Assembly (NCBI GenBank): GCA_051453625.1
Contig: JBOZIK010000001.1
Span: 111,532,893-111,596,892 of the forward strand
Reading direction: 5' to 3'
DNA length: 64,000 bases
From: Welwitschia mirabilis
Taxonomy: Eukaryota > Gnetophyta > Gnetopsida > Welwitschiales
The position numbers were made by a program, and so were the translations under genes. How positions within the stretch are numbered: the stretch's first letter is position 1; every line of letters starts with the position of its first letter. This document shows positions 1 through 12,949 of this stretch, one piece after another. A model generated the notes under the pieces. The model was not told the origin of the DNA and made no database searches. It saw only the letters and a program-made list of their open reading frames with translations.

Positions 1-3000
1 ACATTTACATCACATTTTTTAAAGCAGAGATTAAGAATCACTATGAGTTAAGCTTAAGAGAGATCTTTAAAGTTGGAAAAAATATGAAACATTCACCTAC
101 CACTTTGTGGACCTTTATATAAAATTGAAATAATACATAATTTATCTTAAAAATTTAGTTTTATTATATGTTTAAATAGAATTCACCTAGGTTTTCATGT
201 TAGTTTTATAAACCATATTACATAGAAATGTATAATGAATTTACTATATAGTGGGAAAAAGACTTTCAATAAGATCTAATCTTACATTTACTATTAAAAT
301 TATTAATCTCAAAGACTTAAGATGAAAAAAAAAGGGGATAAAATAATAAAGAAAGTTTTATTAGAATGATCTACTTGCTATTAACATAGTTGAAAAAATA
401 GAACTATAAGTGTAAAAGTTATTATAACTTTTTTAAGAATGAGAAAAAATAATGAAATTTATTTTCTTTTGGGATTAACGTGCTATGTTGCTTTATGTCA
501 AAGAAGTAGATAAAGATCAAAATTATGAGGAGATACATCAAGATCTAAAAGAAGTCCATATGAAATAATAGTAGTTGAAGGATAAATTACAAGCTTAAGG
601 AAGGGAGTCTAATACATGCTAAAAACTAAAATACTTATAAGGTAGTCATGTGTTCCTTTCATTATTGAAATTATTGGGTAATAATGGCATGATCGTTATT
701 TTGAAAAACATACAATGTTATTAGTAATGGATTAAATATGTTCATAAGATTATTAATGATATGACTCATTAGTTTGAATAAAGGTTTCAACCACCATCTA
801 AGGGATGTAACTCTTGTGGGGTGGGTGTGAAGCCTCACACAATCTTTTTTCAATGTTAAAATGATTTATCTAGTTAAGATAAAGAGCATGCACAAGCTTC
901 GCACATATAAGCTATAATGTTACTAAGCTAGCCTATCCTCCCAATGATCCTACATGTTAGAACTTAAAGGTAGCAATACATAGCTTGTTCATAAAATCAA
1001 ACATCCTTCTTTGATAAAGATTAGAATTGAAAAAAGAGAGCATTCAATAATAAATGTAAGTTATTATTTTCATTTCTATTTTACTATGTCCTTTGTAAAT
1101 GATTAGTAATATGCACATTATCATGTCTTATGTATTTTTTTGCACCATTTCTTTAGACCATTTTATTTAAAATTTCTAAACATAAAGAATATAAACATAA
1201 AGATTTCTAAAAACACAAAACAAGAGTGTTTTATCAAAATTAAAGATTATTATATGAGAATGATATTGAGGGAGAGAGTGAAATAAAAGTAATCTCATTA
1301 ACTTATGTCAAGTTTCGCATTTTTAAGTAAAATAAACCTCACAAAATAGTTGAAATAATAGTTAATGGTTAACATTATTGTTTTAAAGCATACTTTGCTA
1401 AATTTATTAAGAAGTAAAAAGTATTTTCATGAAGATAAAACAAGAACGTTTTTCCCCATAAAGATGAAGAAATATAATTTTTACATAGATAGAGTAGAAA
1501 CTAATAAAGACAAATCAAAGAATCATTTTCAAAAAGAATAAAGCAATAATAAACTCTTCCAAAAGTAAACTAATCTAGGTAGAGGTGTTTTATCATGAAA
1601 CAAAGTGATTCATCATGATAAAATTATTTCTTGTTAATTCATACTTGACAATAAAGATTATTCCAAGAAGTTTCCAAACTGGTCAAGTGGTTGGATTAAG
1701 AAGAGGCATTAGAAAGGATTGTTCAAATCAGCTTATCATAAAATAAGCTTTATTCAAAAAGTTTATTTCATTAAAGCTAAAAGAAATCAAATAAAGTAAA
1801 ATATAGAAATCAGAAGTTTATAAAATGATAAAATCAATACCTATGTAAAAATTTTAGCTTAACATTAAAAATCTAGTTAAATAATGGGGTTCATATAAAA
1901 TAAAAGAATTTCTACAAGAAGAAAAACAACATAGTATTAAGAAATAAATCATGTTACTCCTATGAAGAAGCATGATAAGACATGAAAAATGACAATTCAT
2001 ACAAGTAAAGTTAAAAAACATAAATTGATGAACATGGAATAAATCATAAAGTGATGAAAAAATCCATCTATAAAGACATTCTAAAATAAGTTTTGATGAG
2101 ACAAAACTAAGAACACAATTTGGTTTCATATCATAAAATAGCATATGCTTCATGATATAAAAGTAGAAATAAAAGAACTATATGCTATAGTTATCCAAAA
2201 ATAAGAAGAATCTACTTCTTTAGAAGAAGAAAAAAAATATTACTAAAAAGAATGAATTAATAGATGATTATTTAAAGTTCTAGTTTTTAAAACAAAAATT
2301 AGGAAAAGATTTAGTTCACGAAGTAATACTACATTTATCCTAAATTAAGGGTTATTCTCTTAAGAGAGAGTGTTTGAAAATAAAATATTAATTATTGTAA
2401 GTTAATAATATTTTTAATTTGTCTAAAAAATAAGTATGTTTTCTATTAAGAGAATAGTTAATGTTTTAAACTAGTATAATGAAGGGACATGTCTTATGTA
2501 TTAGAATCCTTTAATAAATATACAAAGAATGTATATTTAATTTTATATCATAATTCATCATTTATGATTTGATTCTCATAAGGAATACTTCCAAGTTAGA
2601 AGTACCTCTTGGCTATGTTGATTTTTCAAATCATATAAAGTTACTTCGAAACAATGTTTTAATATTAATTTTAGTTTTATAATTTATGATTATAATGTAT
2701 ACTATTATTAATATCTTATTACATAAAATTATTTCACACAAACTTTAACATAGTATTAAAGAATTATCACACTAATTTCCAACACCATGCATATTTTTAT
2801 TAAGATAAGTTATTAATAAAATATCTTCTATCCTCATTGTGTGCTTTGAGCTCATTTACACTTAGATATCTATAAAATATACTAACATAGAGTATTAGAT
2901 ATTTCTAAGCTATTCTGTTAGAAATTAGACTTAGTTTCATAATTTGCTAATAGTTGTTATCCATTACTCCTTTATTTCTTGGCTTAAATATAGTTTTATA

Positions 3001-3916
3001 TGTTTCTAAATGGCAAATCATCGATTCCTCTCATGTGTGTATCAATCAAAGATATAACCACCACTCGAGCCCTTTTTTTAATATCTTTATAATTAATTCC
3101 TTAATAATTTATTGTTTTACACCAAATATGTTACCTGTATGTGCACCATTTACTTTAATATATAATGATAAATTAAGTTTTAAAGCTTAGTAGTACCTAT
3201 AACTATCTACCAAAGAGTCTATTCTAGGCATTAGTACAATGTAGACCAAAAGTAAGTTTATGCAAATCTCACATAATTGAGTTGATTTAAAAGGTACTTA
3301 TTATAGTTTGGATTATTTTTTAAAGTTCTCACATAAATGAAAATTTTAACATTAAAAAAATTAAGGATCAAGATTTTCAAAATTATACACAAAAATGAGG
3401 TCTATATTTATTTAATAAGATCTTTAAGAATATCTCTTTCATGAAATATTTATGCTAAAATAAGAAGATAAGAAAGTGAAGTGGTAGATAAGAGATTAAA
3501 ATATAGTCTCTAAAGTTGACCTTAGATGATTAGAACATTATCTAAATTTGATCAAGCTATAGGATAAACTATAAATCCATGGAACACATTAGAAATGTTC
3601 TTTGAGTTTCAGATTACATCCATTATGTTCTCACTTGGGAAAAAATTGTTTATTTGAAAATGAGAAAGTTTGATAATATCACTACTCACATAAGTTCAAA
3701 TAGCTAATGTTTCATCAACTCATTAGTATTAATTAAGTAGATCCTCATGATGATATAATTCAAATGTAATTTTTACTTTAAATAATAGAATTCTAATTTG
3801 TAAAAAAACAATATCATCCTACTTGAAGAATTAATACAAATGAAGGCATGGGAAGAATAAGTAGATCTATCCATGTTGGAAAATGCTCATGAAAGATAAT
3901 CATCATAATTTAATAA
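1..3916. other. AT-rich intergenic or decayed repeat DNA, no gene recognised
   Basis: No open frame here shows a protein motif I recognise; the longest frames (at 671-853, 1854-2153 and 2954-3190) have the F/L/I/N/K-rich composition expected of random AT-rich DNA. The stretches around 2,800-2,850 and 4,755-4,800 resemble each other loosely (a 'taagataa-ttattaataaaat' stretch followed by 'atcttcatt-tgt'). That hints at two diverged copies of an unidentified repeat, but I cannot delimit either. Confidence 0.5.
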
Positions 3917-4042
3917 AATATATTTTTATTACAAGGAACTAGTTTATTTATTTATTAATGAAATAGTATGAGTGAATGATATATATTTTTATTACAAGGA
4001 ACTAGTTTATTTATTTATTAATGAAATAGTATGAGTGAATGA
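3917..4042. repeat. Perfect 63-bp tandem duplication
   Basis: The block containing 'attacaaggaactagttt' and 'tagtatgagtgaatgat' occurs twice head to tail with a period of 63 bp. I find no difference between the copies. Perfect identity amid heavily mutated DNA suggests a recent slippage or duplication, or an assembly artefact. Confidence 0.9.
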
Positions 4043-4409
4043 TATAGTAGATGGTAAGGCTATAATATTTTTTCATATCCTTCAAAGAAAACACTAATAA
4101 AAAAAACAAGAGGTAACTCATGAAGTCGCTTAAAATGGAGAGCTCGAAGTTAATGATTTTTGGGTTTCTTATGTTGAGATGATTTTATGGTTGTAAAAGC
4201 TATGATAAAATACATACTTAATGATAATATTCTATTCATGGTGATGAGATCTATATGGTCATAATAATGGTGATGACATATCTTTTTTGTGACAAGATTT
4301 AAAATAGCTTTAAGATTATCGTTGTTTTATTGCATTATATATAAAAATATTTTTTTATAGATGATATAGAATACCATTATTAAATTTATATTTATATATA
4401 AATACGTAT

Positions 4410-4444
4410 AGTTGAGAAATCCAAGTTGAAGGCATTTCCCAACT
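4410..4444. repeat. Short imperfect inverted repeat
   Basis: Arms 'agttgagaaat' and 'atttcccaact' can pair with one mismatch around a 13-base loop. Nothing nearby assigns it a function; it could be the remnant of a transposon terminus. Confidence 0.4.
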
Positions 4445-5035
4445 CAAAATAATTTAATTTATTTATGATAAAATTGTTGAAAAATTTTGTTTTCATGTTT
4501 TTTAAAATTTTATTACTATTTTATGATTTATATAAATCCAAAAATGCTAAAATACTTAACTAATTTTAGGTTGGGCCAAATAGTTTCTTTATTTACTTTA
4601 AAGAAATCTTTCTAAAAGATAAGACTAGATTACTCTAAGAAGTAATACAAGTTAAGAAGTATTACATGTTTCTTAATGAAATCCTATTTTAAAGGATTTA
4701 TATTTTTAAATGGACTATAATTAATACCATTATCATCTATGCTTTCTTTCATAAGATAATTTATTAATAAAATTTGTTTTATCTTCATTATGTATTTTGG
4801 CCTTGACTATGCTTCAGTATCTTGAAATGGTATAGCAAAAAGAATAAATCATGTGTTAAAAAAGGTAACAAAATATTTTTTAATGAAAGCTAAAAACAAT
4901 ACATGCTAGTGGGGAGAAGTTATTATAACTATAATATTCATTACAAATTAATTATTTATAAACATTTTAAAATGGATCACACTATATGAGATGTTGTTTG
5001 AACATAAAAATTATTGAAGTCTTGTCAAAAATTTC
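4445..5035. other. AT-rich DNA without recognised feature
   Basis: No coding signal, LTR terminus or tRNA-like sequence is visible on either strand. Confidence 0.4.
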
Positions 5036-5098
5036 TTTTTCTTTTTCTTTCCTTATTTCGTTCTTTTTTCTTTCTTTCTTTTTTTTTTTTTTTTTTTA
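5036..5098. repeat. Polypyrimidine tract ending in poly-T
   Basis: The tract is almost all T and C (tttcttttt units) and ends in about 20 consecutive T. It sits about 45 bp before a 10-N gap and is a likely cause of the assembly difficulty there. A retrotransposon poly(A) tail read on the opposite strand is possible, but no LINE or SINE body is visible. Confidence 0.7.
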
Positions 5099-5142
5099 GT
5101 TGGGGGCATAAGGCATACAATCAAATTAAACCTAAAAAAGTA

Positions 5143-5152
5143 NNNNNNNNNN
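5143..5152. other. Assembly gap (10 N)
   Basis: Ten undetermined bases. Confidence 0.99.
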
Positions 5153-5515
5153 GCATATATGAAAATGGCCAAATTCTAAAGAAAATATAATACTAATATG
5201 ATGAAAGTAATTATGTCACAAGATGTAATATTTATATAAAATCAAAAGATTAAGACCCAAGACACATTAGAATGGTAGACTTGGTGAACATCAATAATCT
5301 TATAAAATAATTAATCTTGGATGAAGAACAGATTCATAAGATGAATATAATGATTAAGAAGATCTTTCCAAGAGGAAATATCATAAAGTATTAACTATTA
5401 TAATGAAAATATTATAATGAGAATATTATGGTGGGTTTTAAAAAAAATAAGAAAATCCCTATAATAACTCTTATAAAGAAAAAGAAATAAAAAATTGATA
5501 TAGAATGAAAATTAT
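5153..5515. other. AT-rich flank of LTR-like copy A
   Basis: On the minus strand this lies just past the putative LTR 3' end. Bases 5,508-5,514 read 'gtatcat' on the minus strand, possibly a decayed tRNA-Met primer-binding site, but the match is too short to call. No gag frame is recognisable. Confidence 0.3.
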
Positions 5516-5714
5516 GATACACTTTCTTCTCTTACTCTAATTAACCATTATTTTTTCCTTATTTTTTTCTCTTCTTTTCTTCTTTAATATTATTATCTAA
5601 TAGACACATCAAAACATAGAATCAAATTTGCTTATTCCTTTGTTAAAAGTTTTATATTATACAAAAATATGTTAATATTATATATTAACCTATAATTAAT
5701 TTTTACACTATTTT

Positions 5715-5776
5715 GGTTTACAAATAATAGTTATGTCATAAGTTTGGTTTACAAATAATAGTTATGTCATAAGTTT
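5715..5776. repeat. 31-bp tandem duplication inside copy A
   Basis: The unit beginning 'ggtttacaaataatag' occurs twice in succession with no difference. The matching places in copies B (near 54,335) and C (near 56,995) carry it once, so the duplication arose in copy A after the copies diverged. Confidence 0.85.
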
Positions 5777-8360
5777 GTGTTTTCATTTCTTTGTAGTTTT
5801 TTTCACATAGATGATATCTTTAAAATAGTTGATGAGATGTGAACTTGTTATAAATATACATGTATAAGTTTAAGAATAATACCTAACTGATATAACAGGA
5901 GGTTGCAACTCCAATTAAAGGCATTCCAACCTGATATCTAACCTCCCTCTAGACATAAGTTGGTTCTACTTCAAGTTCTAAACCATAGAAACATGGTTGG
6001 ACTCAACTCTATAAGCTTTTACTTCACTTTGATATTTCCCTAATATAGGTAACAGGTGGTATGTGAGATGGATGCATGCTTACAAATAACCCATGCTTTC
6101 TTGAAACATCTCAGGATGGTGCAACATAATCCATTGATGTCAAGGGCTCAAGATGTTAAGACAGAATAATTTTATACATGGATAGGATAGGAGAATGATA
6201 ATAAAATCCACTTCCAGAAAGGTATTATTAAGGGGAAAAAAATGCAACATAATCCACCTTGATGATGAAATCAAAGTATAGGAATGATCACCATTAGATT
6301 TATCTTAATTTAGTCTTGTTTGATGAATACACCATATAATTGCATGCATATAATTCTAGCTAATGTGGATATTTAATGGATTATTTACCTAATTATAATA
6401 ATTCTAATCATCATTAGGTTCATTTTATGGAAACAATCATAAAAAGAAAAAAAGCATACCAGAACATATATATATTCAAGATTATAATAATGAAAATATA
6501 AAAAATGGAAATATTATTTTTTTCTTTCAATAGTAATAAAAATATTTAAAATGTATCAAATTATATCTTAATAATATACTTAAAGAAACTAAAACACCAC
6601 CTAGAGCTATGCTAATCCTAAAAACATTCTTCCATGCTTATATAACAATCTCCATGAATTCGTGCAATGAAGGTAAATAAAAGAAAGTATAGCTCAAGCA
6701 TAAATGTTAAGACATAACTCTTTATGTAAGATTTATAGGATTAAAATAAGTAATAAGTTAAAAACTATTTATGTTACTTAAACTATTGAGATAAAGACTT
6801 TTGCAAGCATACATTCAAAGTAAGTTAAAGAAAAAAATGTAAAAGAGGTATTTCTACAAATAAAATATTATTTCTAAGTAATTTAAGTTAAAGTTATTAA
6901 TAGAAACATATTTTATATACTCCAATTCCCTATAAAATTTTATTTAATAATTTTTTATAATTAAAACATTAATTATAATAGTTTTAGGCTCTAAGCATAC
7001 ATCATAATCATAAATTAATAATTAATTAATTATGAAGTAAAAAATAAATTATAGTAATTTTCAAAAAATAGACATATAATAAGATCCTCAAAACCTAACT
7101 TAAACTATCTTATAATTTAAAAATATAATTCTAAGATCATCATTTAAGTTTAAAAACTATCAAATTTTCTAAACTATAGTCCTACTGCATCACACTAAAT
7201 GACCATAACTTTTGAAATACTTTGAGTTTTTAAATGATTCAAGACACTTTGAAAAAAATAATTTAATTTCCTACAACTTAGAATGCTAAATTTTATAGAT
7301 ATCATAATAGATAGTTGCAAAAAGATAATATGATTGCCTAATGTTTTTTTCATTTATTTTCTAATGTATTTTAACAAATAGTTTTTAAAAAATAATTACA
7401 CATTAGAGAAATTGCTATGTTTGCATTTTCATGTTCATAACACAATATTAAACTTAGAAAAAAAAAATTCACTACTTTATACATACTAGTTAATAACTTA
7501 TGATATTTTTATCATATGCTTCTATCCTGAAAATTTAACGTTTGTAAAAAAGAAATAGTAGAGGTTTAACAACTAATTATATAATAATTTGAATTAGTAA
7601 AATAATGAATACAATAGACAAAATCATTAGTTATAGTATAAATTTACTAAATACTACTAATGCAAATCAATCTAGAAATGAAAATCAAATCAATTTACAA
7701 AAGCATTTATGTTAATCCTTAAGACTACCATGAAGGAGTACTAGTCTAAAAGAGCTTTTTAAGGATTAGATTGTACCCTTAATAAGATTAATCTAATGCA
7801 TAATAGATACAAATATAATATTAATATAAACATGACTATCCAATGTTTTTTTAATAGTAAAACCTCTAGTTACTTAGCCATAATCATCCATTAGTAACGT
7901 CCATTACCAAGCACAAGATACCGCTCCTATCTCCCCAACATCTTGGTGAAAGCCAATGGGAGGAAACAATACTTTATAACATAATTGCATAAGAACCATA
8001 AATAATTCCCTAATGCAATATCGTATCATTTCACTAGAATCCTAAAAAGTAATCATATGGAAAGTAAGAGTAAAGAGCTTACCTGGGAAGATTAGAAAGT
8101 TCTTAATAGTTGAAGATTCATGAAGATCTAAGCTCAAGAGTTTCTTAGCTTCAAGCTTTCAAGTTTAAAGCTTCACAAGAAAGAGAGAGGAAAGAAGGAA
8201 ATTCACTTACATGAAAAAATGAAAAGTATCTCCTTTTTTCAAGATAATAAAGAATTTCTATATATAGATAAGCAAAGGCATATAGCTCAAGATCATAAGA
8301 TCACATAATTTAGCATTGATGAGTGGGATAAGTAATAAGTAATATTGAAGTACGAAAAGA

Positions 8361-8376
8361 GATTATATTTATAGCC
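8361..8376 (-). promoter_or_regulatory. Putative LTR TATA box (copy A)
   Basis: The minus strand reads 'gggctataaatataatc', a good plant TATA box. The same position in copy C (near 61,041-61,052) reads 'ggctataaatacaa', so the motif is conserved between copies. It would mark the U3/R side of the LTR. Confidence 0.5.
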
Positions 8377-8560
8377 CATTCATCTAACAAGGGTAGGTAA
8401 TCTTATTTCTTTAATTAGTGAGGTTAATTACATGCATTATTTCCTCATGCTAGCTTCTTTTAAACTTTGATAAGCCCATAAGTAAGTTTAATTCATTCAA
8501 AACATGCATCAAAATAATAAATGCACAAATCTCAAAAATGTTGTGTGGCATAATGAGATA

Positions 8561-9999
8561 AACTCTTCAATTCCAATGAATAAAACAATAAGTATGCTAT
8601 GAACTATGAACTAACTGCCTTTACACATCTCAATAAAGTAAAAACCATGGTAGAGTAAATCTCATTATTTATCATTTTTGGTTCTAAGTAAGAGTGCATC
8701 TACTTATTTACATGCTCATTTATTTCATAATGCACAAAATTTATTAATCACATAATAGAAGTAAGAAAAATTAAAATACTGCAACCTACGTTAGCCCTTC
8801 ACTTAAAATGTTTATCATATTACAAAATAAAAATTTAATGTCATATACAAAAATCATCATAAGATATAACCATGATAACTTAGAAAAATGATGATGTGTA
8901 TGTATAATCAAAAAAATGATAACTGAAAATGATATTTATAAATTAATCAATAAGATTTAAGTATAATCCACAAGGAATAAATACATTAAAATAATCATAA
9001 CATCAAACCCCTCATACATTGTCTCTTGAATCTCCTAGATCGCACTTGTAAAAAGAGCCTATAACTGCTTTGTTGTCTAGTATATGGCATGCTAAACAAT
9101 ATCATAATGCATATCATACAAAAAAAATAAAAATATAACTAGATTATCACATCATATATATGTATTGTGAAAGCTCAAAATAACTCTCATAATTAAATGT
9201 TTTTTCAAAAATATCTTCAAAATATATTCTACCCATTACATGTGAAGTAATATGTTCTGTATTACAAGAATATAAAAAAGATAAAAATGTAATTTATTTA
9301 AGCAACAGCCATAGGATAATGATCAGGAAAAAAAAATCAAAAGTCATTCATAGAGTCATCCAGATTATCAGGTGGACAACAATCCTTTAGAAAAGATTGA
9401 CATCAAGTGAAATCCAAATAGAGTAAGATAGTTAATAACAATAATAGTGATGCCTCAAAAGTTATCACAAAGTTTAAGAGATAGGTAAAAGCTAAGAATT
9501 ATCATCAAAAGAATGGTAAAGAAGTCAAAATTGGAAAGAACTCAAGGCAATAGAAAGGGATATTAGGATAGGGTAATGATAATCCACCAAGTAGAAAGAA
9601 GAAACACGAAGAAAATTTTTAAAATGTGTCTAAACTTAAAATTATTTAAAAGAAATAAGTAGATGTGTTAAAACTTAAAAATATGTCAAAGGAACATATG
9701 ATGAAAATGAAATCAAGAGCTAAAGTAACATCATTTATCAAAATACTAAAAGAAAGTCAACCCCTACAGCTAATAGCTGCAAGTGAAATAAGACAACAAG
9801 AAAACTACTAAATGATAAATTCCTTAGTATTGTGATGAAAAAGTAATGAAATGACTTTGAAATACTAAGAAAAATAAAAATTACAAACAAATAACTAGGA
9901 ACATAAATAATACTATTTACCTACCCTAAATTCCAACCTAACAAAGTTTCTTGGTAGAAATCATAAAATCAATTGATTAATGATGCATGATATTATAAA
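8561..9999. other. Non-coding DNA between family T LTR and Athila 3' region
   Basis: No protein relic is visible. A 3' LTR for the minus-strand Athila element would be expected about here, but nothing resembles its LTR at 22.1-23.4 kb. Part of the stretch may be U3 of copy A, since similarity to copy C is lost at 61,220 where C is itself interrupted. Confidence 0.35.
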
Positions 10000-10229
10000 A
10001 AAATTTATAAATTACCACTTAATTAGGTATTGATTATAATGATGCAAGCATATCTAATGTTTATAATCAATAAATGATAAAATCAATAGCTAGTTAGAGA
10101 TGGATTCACCTACCTACACCCCAAAACACATCAAGATCCTAAAAAGTAAAATGATCATGTGAGAATATTACATGCACAATGAGTCTAGGAAATAAGTCAT
10201 GTCATTTATAGATTTTAACTAAACCCTTA
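10000..10229 (-). mobile_element. Athila-type post-pol region
   Basis: On the minus strand this reads like 53,020-53,190 on the plus strand, including 'cacatgatca', 'atgtgttttggg' and 'gtaggtaagt/gtaggtgaat' in the same order. Both follow an Athila integrase C-terminus, so this is the element's conserved non-coding 3' internal region. Confidence 0.6.
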
Positions 10230-11040
10230 GTTATATGCATTTTCTAGAAGATAAGAATCAAACCATTTAGAAGTTAACTTCTTATGTAAAAGATATACTT
10301 ACATATTATATAAAATAACTAGTTAACCTGACTTAAATTTCTTAGGAGTTAACTTTTTATCATGTTTAGAATTATCTTGGGCTTTATGAATAAGTTGAAA
10401 ATGTATAGCATGGATATGTTTTTTTATCTAAGTAATTGAGTTAGGCTAATTAAGATCTAAGATTTTTATCTAAGTTTATAAGATTAATTTAATGAATAAA
10501 ATGATAGGAGTTATAGCAAGCATCAACTGACAAGACACAAAATTTTCCATATACAAGTTCATAAATAATTTTTCTAACTAGGATGATAAGCCTAAATAAC
10601 ATCATTGAGTTTATAAGCCCAAGTTTTCTTATTAATATATACAAGTTTCTGAAGCATCTTCTTAATTTTCCTATTCACATTCTCAGCTTGTTCCTTAGAT
10701 TAGGGATGATAAGCATAGGCAATTTAATTTCCAATGTATAAGAGATTTTTTTAGAAAAGAGAGTTGATAAAATAAGTTCTGTGATTACTAATCAAAAATA
10801 TAGAAAAATCAAAGCACTAAAAGATATGAATTCGAGAAAAATTATAGATAGTTCAGGCATCATTTATAATAGTAGGAATAGCTTTAACTTACTTAGTAAC
10901 ATAATTAATAGTCACTAAGATGTAATTATTATCATGAGAAGATTATTTAATAGGCCTATAAATTCAATCCCCCAATAGTTAAAAGGATTACATTCTAAGA
11001 TAGATTTAAAGAACATATCCTATTATGGGGTGATATGTTC
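10230..11040 (-). pseudogene. Athila-type integrase relic (Ty3/gypsy)
   Basis: The minus-strand translation, in several frames, follows the Athila integrase: a WGIEFIG segment near 10,960, a YILVTINYVTK-like core, then AYHP and a QAEN-like segment, and finally a C-terminus resembling 'HKAQDNSKHDKKL' and 'HKKLTSKWFDSYL'. The plus-strand copy at 51.3-52.4 kb aligns along its length. Of the D-D-E catalytic residues, the first (DY of the family) is N and the second (SD) is also N; the Glu remains. Stops and frameshifts are frequent. RT, RNase H and the integrase zinc finger are missing between this and the protease relic at 11.3 kb, implying an internal deletion of about 2.5 kb compared with the plus-strand copy. 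Confidence 0.8.
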
Positions 11041-11299
11041 ACTTATCACTAAGGATTTCTTAGGATTCTTGGAAATAAAGATTTAGTTTAAACATTTGGG
11101 TGATTTTTTGAATTCCAAGTTGTAATCCTCATTTTTTATTATTGAACATTCTTTATTAACCATCATCTAGATGTGTTATCTAGATGATACTAGTGGATGA
11201 TGCCCTTCATTAAGTAGATTCTTAGTTTATCTTACATGTTGAACTTCTTCCCAATTTAAGGGTTATACTTCCATATCCTTGTAATAAAAACTATTAGTT
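11041..11299 (-). other. Deletion junction between Athila protease and integrase
   Basis: The stretch should hold RT and RNase H in an intact element but is only about 260 bp. It carries a few residues resembling the entry to the integrase core (an ILECNPF-like segment at its low-coordinate end) and otherwise nothing assignable. Confidence 0.45.
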
Positions 11300-12117
11300 T
11301 CCAATTAATTATAGTTGAGTTCATGAAAGTTGGAAAATTTTAAAACATTTATTTTAGTTAAATCATCAAAAAAAGTTGAGTTATGTAGCATCAATAATCT
11401 CTTTCCAACTAGGTGATGTAAAAATAAAGTTGGTCTAACTTCTTTTTCTAAGTTCCACTCATCTCCCATATCTTTCTTAGTAGTATTAAAAACTCTAATT
11501 ATGAACTTCTTAGTGCCCCTATGACATTCCATCATTTGGGTTCATGTCTCTAAGATGCATAGGTGGTTGCATAAAAGACTCTTTCTAAGAGTAGTAAGTA
11601 ACCTCTATTATGTTTTGCTTTAATAATAACCATCTCTATTGGGTAGAAGGATTCTTATATTTGAATGACTAAGTCTTTAATGATCCCTAAGAGTTTCTTG
11701 ATCATAGTTTTGGCTAATTCTAAGATGATCCATGTAGGTTTAATTCTATTTTCCAACCCAAGGGTTTTGCATATGTAAAGGGGCATGATGTTTATACTTG
11801 CTCCTATATCTATTAAGGTTTTTTTTAATTCTTTTATTTCTTTCCAACGTAACACTAATCATTACTGCTTCAAGGTCTTCGAACTTAAGATAATTTTTCA
11901 TGACTAAGTTGAAGATAGATTGTGCAAGAAATACCTTACTAGAAATGGTATACTTTTGTTTTCTTCTAATTAGATCTTTTCACAACTTAGCATACTTAGG
12001 ATTTTCTTTAAGTTGATTTTCACATCTTGCATTAAGGATTTTAATTATTCATCATAGGTAGGATTTGGAGTAGCTAGTTTTTTTCCTTTATTTTCTTATA
12101 AATAATTTTTCATGATA
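11300..12117 (-). pseudogene. Athila-type aspartic protease relic and gag tail
   Basis: The minus strand from 12,117 down carries a gag tail like that at 47.9-48.1 kb on the plus strand (KYAKL, DLIRRKQKYTI and SSKVFLAQS-like segments). The aspartic protease follows: the active-site segment IDIGASINIMPLYI at about 11,835-11,770 keeps the D-x-G-A-S signature, then a hydrophobic segment, then the C-terminal MMECHRGTKKFIIRVF and EVRPTLFLHH segments (11,535-11,400). This copy has a better preserved active site than the plus-strand copy. The relic is separated from its own gag (19.9-21.6 kb) by the inserted Sirevirus-like element, and reading across the insertion with one target copy removed restores the expected order. 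Confidence 0.8.
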
Positions 12118-12122
12118 GACTT
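12118..12122. repeat. Target-site duplication, left copy (gactt)
   Basis: Five bases directly outside the LTR terminus at 12,123. The partner at 19,892-19,896 is ggctt, one base different. Length and position fit Ty1/copia integration. Confidence 0.65.
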
Positions 12123-12429
12123 TGAAAGGATTGAGAACCCCAGAGGGGGAAGTGAATAGGCTCCTTCAAAAAATTCAACAAATATTCTAAAAGAAATCAA
12201 TATTAAACACAACTTACATACATAAATAAACTATTCTAGGAAGTGCACAAAATGATAAAATATTAAAAGTAAAGAATCCAAAATTGAAAGCACAAAATAC
12301 CACTTTGATGCAAACCAGATTTATAGTGGTTCGGGAAACCCCCTACTCTACTTTCAATGATCAGCTTATTCCTAAGCTAGATCTCGGATCTTTATTACTC
12401 CACTAGGTATTCCAAGTTCACCTATAACC

Positions 12430-12565
12430 TTTACAAATGGACTTTTCTAGGATAAGTCTTAACCTTTAGCATGGACATTTCAAGGCTTAGTCTCAGCTTT
12501 TAGCATAGACTTTTCAAGGCTTAGTCTCAACCTATGAAATGGACTTTTCAAGGCTAAGTCTCAAC
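12430..12565. repeat. Tandem ~37-bp units within the LTR
   Basis: Four imperfect copies of a unit containing 'gacttttcaaggcttagtc' follow one another. The same array is present in the other LTR at 18,632-18,765, so it is ancestral to both LTRs. Confidence 0.7.
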
Positions 12566-12949
12566 TTATAGAAAATAGGGTAGTGATATAATGATGCCTC
12601 AAAAGCACAGATATCACTCATTCTGGAATTAGTACATTTAATGGAGCTCTCCTCTTATGATAGTAAAACAATGGAAGCTCTATATTTGACTTTGAATGTA
12701 GAAAGTATGCCAATGGTAGATCTCCTTCAGTCAGACACAATGATCCTTCAGATCCAATAGATTTGACCAAATGAGTATAGTTCCAAAAGATTCTATTGTC
12801 ATCTATAGCTTAGTTATTTATAATAGAAGGCTTTTAGGGTTTATTACATTTGAATTGTATCTCCAATGACTATAAAAAGCTAGAAAACAACTACCTAATA
12901 GCTACATAATGGATACATAACATTTAGAAAAATTTCACTTCTACTCTGT

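Larger units (their letters stand above)
5516..8560 (-). mobile_element. Family T LTR-like repeat, copy A
   Basis: The stretch aligns by eye with 54,160-56,460 (copy B) and with 56,790-58,337 plus 59,565-61,220 (copy C), in the same order and on the same strand. Shared landmarks are the 'gttgcaactcc' block near 5,900, 'acaaataacccatgcttt' near 6,085, the 'cattagtaa' block near 7,890, and the 'agatctaagctcaagag' block near 8,130. Copy C is followed by a tRNA-Met type primer-binding site, so these read as long LTRs on the minus strand, as in Tekay/Del chromoviruses. No protein is encoded. Whether copy A is the 3' LTR of the chromovirus whose pol lies at 23.5-44.4 kb, or belongs to another element, cannot be decided here. 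Confidence 0.6.

Noticed and set aside
1854-2153. 99-codon minus-strand frame
   Set aside because: Phe/Leu/Cys/Ser-rich translation typical of AT-rich random sequence; no domain or conserved neighbour.
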